Shown here: positions 11,424 to 12,870 of the stretch, piece by piece
Layout of the letters: the number at the start of each line of letters is the position of its first letter
Position numbering within the stretch: the first letter of the stretch is position 1
Source of the DNA: DASYAN01 sp036501345
GTDB lineage: Bacteria > Chloroflexota > Ktedonobacteria > Ktedonobacterales > Ktedonobacteraceae
Assembly (NCBI GenBank): GCA_036501345.1
Contig: DASYAN010000107.1
Location: 1-12,870 of the forward strand
DNA length: 12,870 nucleotides
Reading direction: 5' to 3'
Made by a program: the position numbers and the translations under genes
The notes under the pieces: model-generated
Database searches by the model: none
Seen by the model: the letters and a program-made list of their open reading frames with translations, nothing else
Told to the model about the DNA's origin: nothing

Positions 11424-12870
11424 CTAGCGACCAACGCCCACGATTGGTGTCTTGTCTCCAGGTGTCCAGCGGGTGATCACGACCTTGCTTTCGGTATAGA
11501 AGCGTACACCATCACGGCCTTGTGGGTGCAGCGTGCCAAAGAACGAACTTTTGGCTCCGCTGAAGGGGAAGTAGGCCATGGGTGCTGCCACTCCGACATT
11601 GATACCGATATTGCCAGCCTGAACCCGATAACGAAACTCGCGAGCCGCAAAACCATTCTGGGTGAAGATGGAAGCGCTATTGCCGTACTCATTGGCGTTA
11701 ATAAGTTCGATCGCCTCATCCAGACTGCTTACTGGAGTCAGACCAATAACGGGGCCGAAGATCTCTTCGCGGTAGACCTTCATCTGAGGTTTAACTTGGT
11801 CCAGGATGGTTGGTCCGACGAAATAGCCACGAGGGTATTCTGGCACTTGCGGGTTGCGCCCATCCAGGATAGCTTCTGCGCCCTCTTCCACGCCACTGGT
11901 AATAGCTGCTACGATACGATCACGTGCGGTAGTGGAGACTACTGGCCCCATCTCTACACCTTGCTGTAAACCATTACCGAGACGTAGTTTGGCAGCAGCT
12001 TGCGTCAAAGACTTGCGGGCTTGCTCATGAGCTGTTGCAACTGGCATAATCAGCGAATTGGCAAGACAGCGCTGACCAGCAGCTCCAAAGCAGGAGTTCA
12101 TAATTGTTGAGAGATATGTGTCTGGATTGGCATCGGGCATCACAACGATAGCATTCTTGGCTCCGCCCGAGGCCTGGACGCGCTTGCCATTGGCTGAGGC
12201 ACGAGTATAAACATACTGAGCGGTCTTAGTCGATCCCACAAATGAGATACCCTGAATCTTGGGATGGTCCAACAGAGAGTTCACCGCTTCCTTTGCACCA
12301 TTAACAAGATTGATGACGCCAGCTGGGAAGCCGACTTGCTCAATCAACTCAAAGACACGCTGCTGCACGATAGGATCTTGTTCAGAGGGTTTGAGGATGA
12401 AGGTATTTCCGCAGGCTACCGCATAGGGCCAAAACCAGAAGGAGATCATGAAAGGGAAATTGAAGGGGGTGATGGCGGCAAAGACGCCCAGTGGCTGAAA
12501 AATGACCTCTTCATCGATGCCGCGTGCCGCCCCATCTTCCAGCCCGTAGCCCATCATGAGCGAAGGGATGCCGCAAGCAGTCTCGACGTTCTCGATACCA
12601 CGCTGCACCTCACCACGTGCATCATCGAGCGTTTTGCCCATCTCGGTAGTGATCAGGCGAGCCAGTTCCTCACGATGTTCCTCCAATAGCTGGCGCAGTT
12701 TGAAGAAGTAGCGAGCACGTTCTTGGGGAGGAGTAGCACGCCGGGAAGGAAAGGCGGAAGAGGCAGCATCAACGGCAGCGGCGATATCGGCCTGACTGCT
12801 CAAAGGAACATGTGCGAGTAGCTCATCGGTGGCTGGATTGCGTATGTCCTGAGCTTCGGTAGCTTGCGAG
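11424..12870 (-). CDS. mmsA: Methylmalonate-semialdehyde dehydrogenase (CoA-acylating), 5' end outside the window
   Basis: This NAD-dependent aldehyde dehydrogenase family member oxidises methylmalonate or malonate semialdehyde with CoA to propionyl- or acetyl-CoA, in valine, beta-alanine or inositol catabolism. About 481 residues are visible and the reading frame stays open to the right edge (ending ...IRNPATDELLAHVPLSSQADIA before the first internal TTG codon), so only some 10-15 residues are missing. Diagnostic blocks are PLGVFAAITPFNFPFMI, FVGSTKTAQYVY, QASGGAKNAIVVMPDAN (the GAKN motif of this subfamily, replacing the catalytic-Glu LELGG of ordinary aldehyde dehydrogenases), FGAAGQRCLANS with catalytic Cys at 12066-12068, and REEIFGPVIG. 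It is intact where visible. The start and promoter lie beyond the window. Iol/valine genes next to it, if any, cannot be seen. Confidence 0.92.
   Translation of the reverse strand, partial: SQATEAQDIRNPATDELLAHVPLSSQADIAAAVDAASSAFPSRRATPPQERARYFFKLRQLLEEHREELARLITTEMGKTLDDARGEVQRGIENVETACGIPSLMMGYGLEDGAARGIDEEVIFQPLGVFAAITPFNFPFMISFWFWPYAVACGNTFILKPSEQDPIVQQRVFELIEQVGFPAGVINLVNGAKEAVNSLLDHPKIQGISFVGSTKTAQYVYTRASANGKRVQASGGAKNAIVVMPDANPDTYLSTIMNSCFGAAGQRCLANSLIMPVATAHEQARKSLTQAAAKLRLGNGLQQGVEMGPVVSTTARDRIVAAITSGVEEGAEAILDGRNPQVPEYPRGYFVGPTILDQVKPQMKVYREEIFGPVIGLTPVSSLDEAIELINANEYGNSASIFTQNGFAAREFRYRVQAGNIGINVGVAAPMAYFPFSGAKSSFFGTLHPQGRDGVRFYTESKVVITRWTPGDKTPIVGVGR

Noticed and set aside
11400..11969. 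A 189-codon plus-strand frame opposite mmsA
   Set aside because: It overlaps the well-conserved dehydrogenase C-terminus on the other strand and begins within the terminator loop; no family features.
1..12870. tRNA, rRNA, CRISPR array, insertion sequence or attachment site
   Set aside because: No cloverleaf, regular spaced repeats, transposase frame or terminal inverted repeat was seen in reading both strands by eye.

Overview
The window looks like an ordinary chromosomal stretch from a Gram-positive-like or filamentous soil bacterium, most plausibly a Chloroflexota of the Ktedonobacteria type. This is an inference from gene style, with no marker gene to prove it. The clues are two XRE-type helix-turn-helix regulators fused to long TPR arrays and sharing an almost identical DNA-reading segment, a secreted DUF5666-like protein rich in Pro/Thr, a sigma-like/anti-sigma-like gene pair, and moderate GC with strong AGGAGG ribosome sites. 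There is no tRNA, rRNA, CRISPR array, insertion sequence or phage gene.

Layout. Bases 1-256 hold a consensus promoter and an unusual leader in which a perfect 10-bp inverted repeat covers the Shine-Dalgarno of the first XRE-TPR regulator (257-1606, +). A tight plus-strand run follows: a DUF433 antitoxin-like gene (1678-1944), a DUF5615 PIN-like toxin candidate (1941-2318) and moaC (2333-2815). moaC meets an opposing minus-strand gene with no gap, and the two stop codons share one TTAA. The minus-strand genes are an ECF-sigma-like protein with an extra C-terminal domain (4827-3904), its probable zinc-binding anti-sigma partner (3876-2812), and further upstream a second XRE-TPR regulator (6542-5160). 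Divergent from that regulator is rsmI (6833-7507, +), a 16S rRNA 2'-O-methyltransferase of short form. A 538-base non-coding stretch with several inverted repeats precedes a secreted DUF5666-like protein (8046-8927, +). Next come an alpha-only NDP-forming acyl-CoA synthetase-like protein (10438-9008, -), a Uma2-family PD-(D/E)XK nuclease-like protein (10772-11380, +) and methylmalonate-semialdehyde dehydrogenase (minus, running off the right edge).

How they fit together. The metabolic genes (moaC, acyl-CoA synthetase-like, mmsA) and rsmI are stand-alone housekeeping or catabolic functions. The more unusual content is regulatory: two related XRE-TPR proteins and an atypical sigma/anti-sigma pair lie within 6.5 kb, and three of the four regulatory genes carry suggestive control structures near their starts or ends. 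These are a sequestered Shine-Dalgarno with an adjoining short upstream ORF at 103-255, a GCAA-loop hairpin over the anti-sigma ribosome site at 3877-3888, and a 12-codon hydrophobic ORF just after the second XRE-TPR gene. The best leads for something undescribed are the sigma-like/anti-sigma-like pair and the leader of the first XRE-TPR gene.
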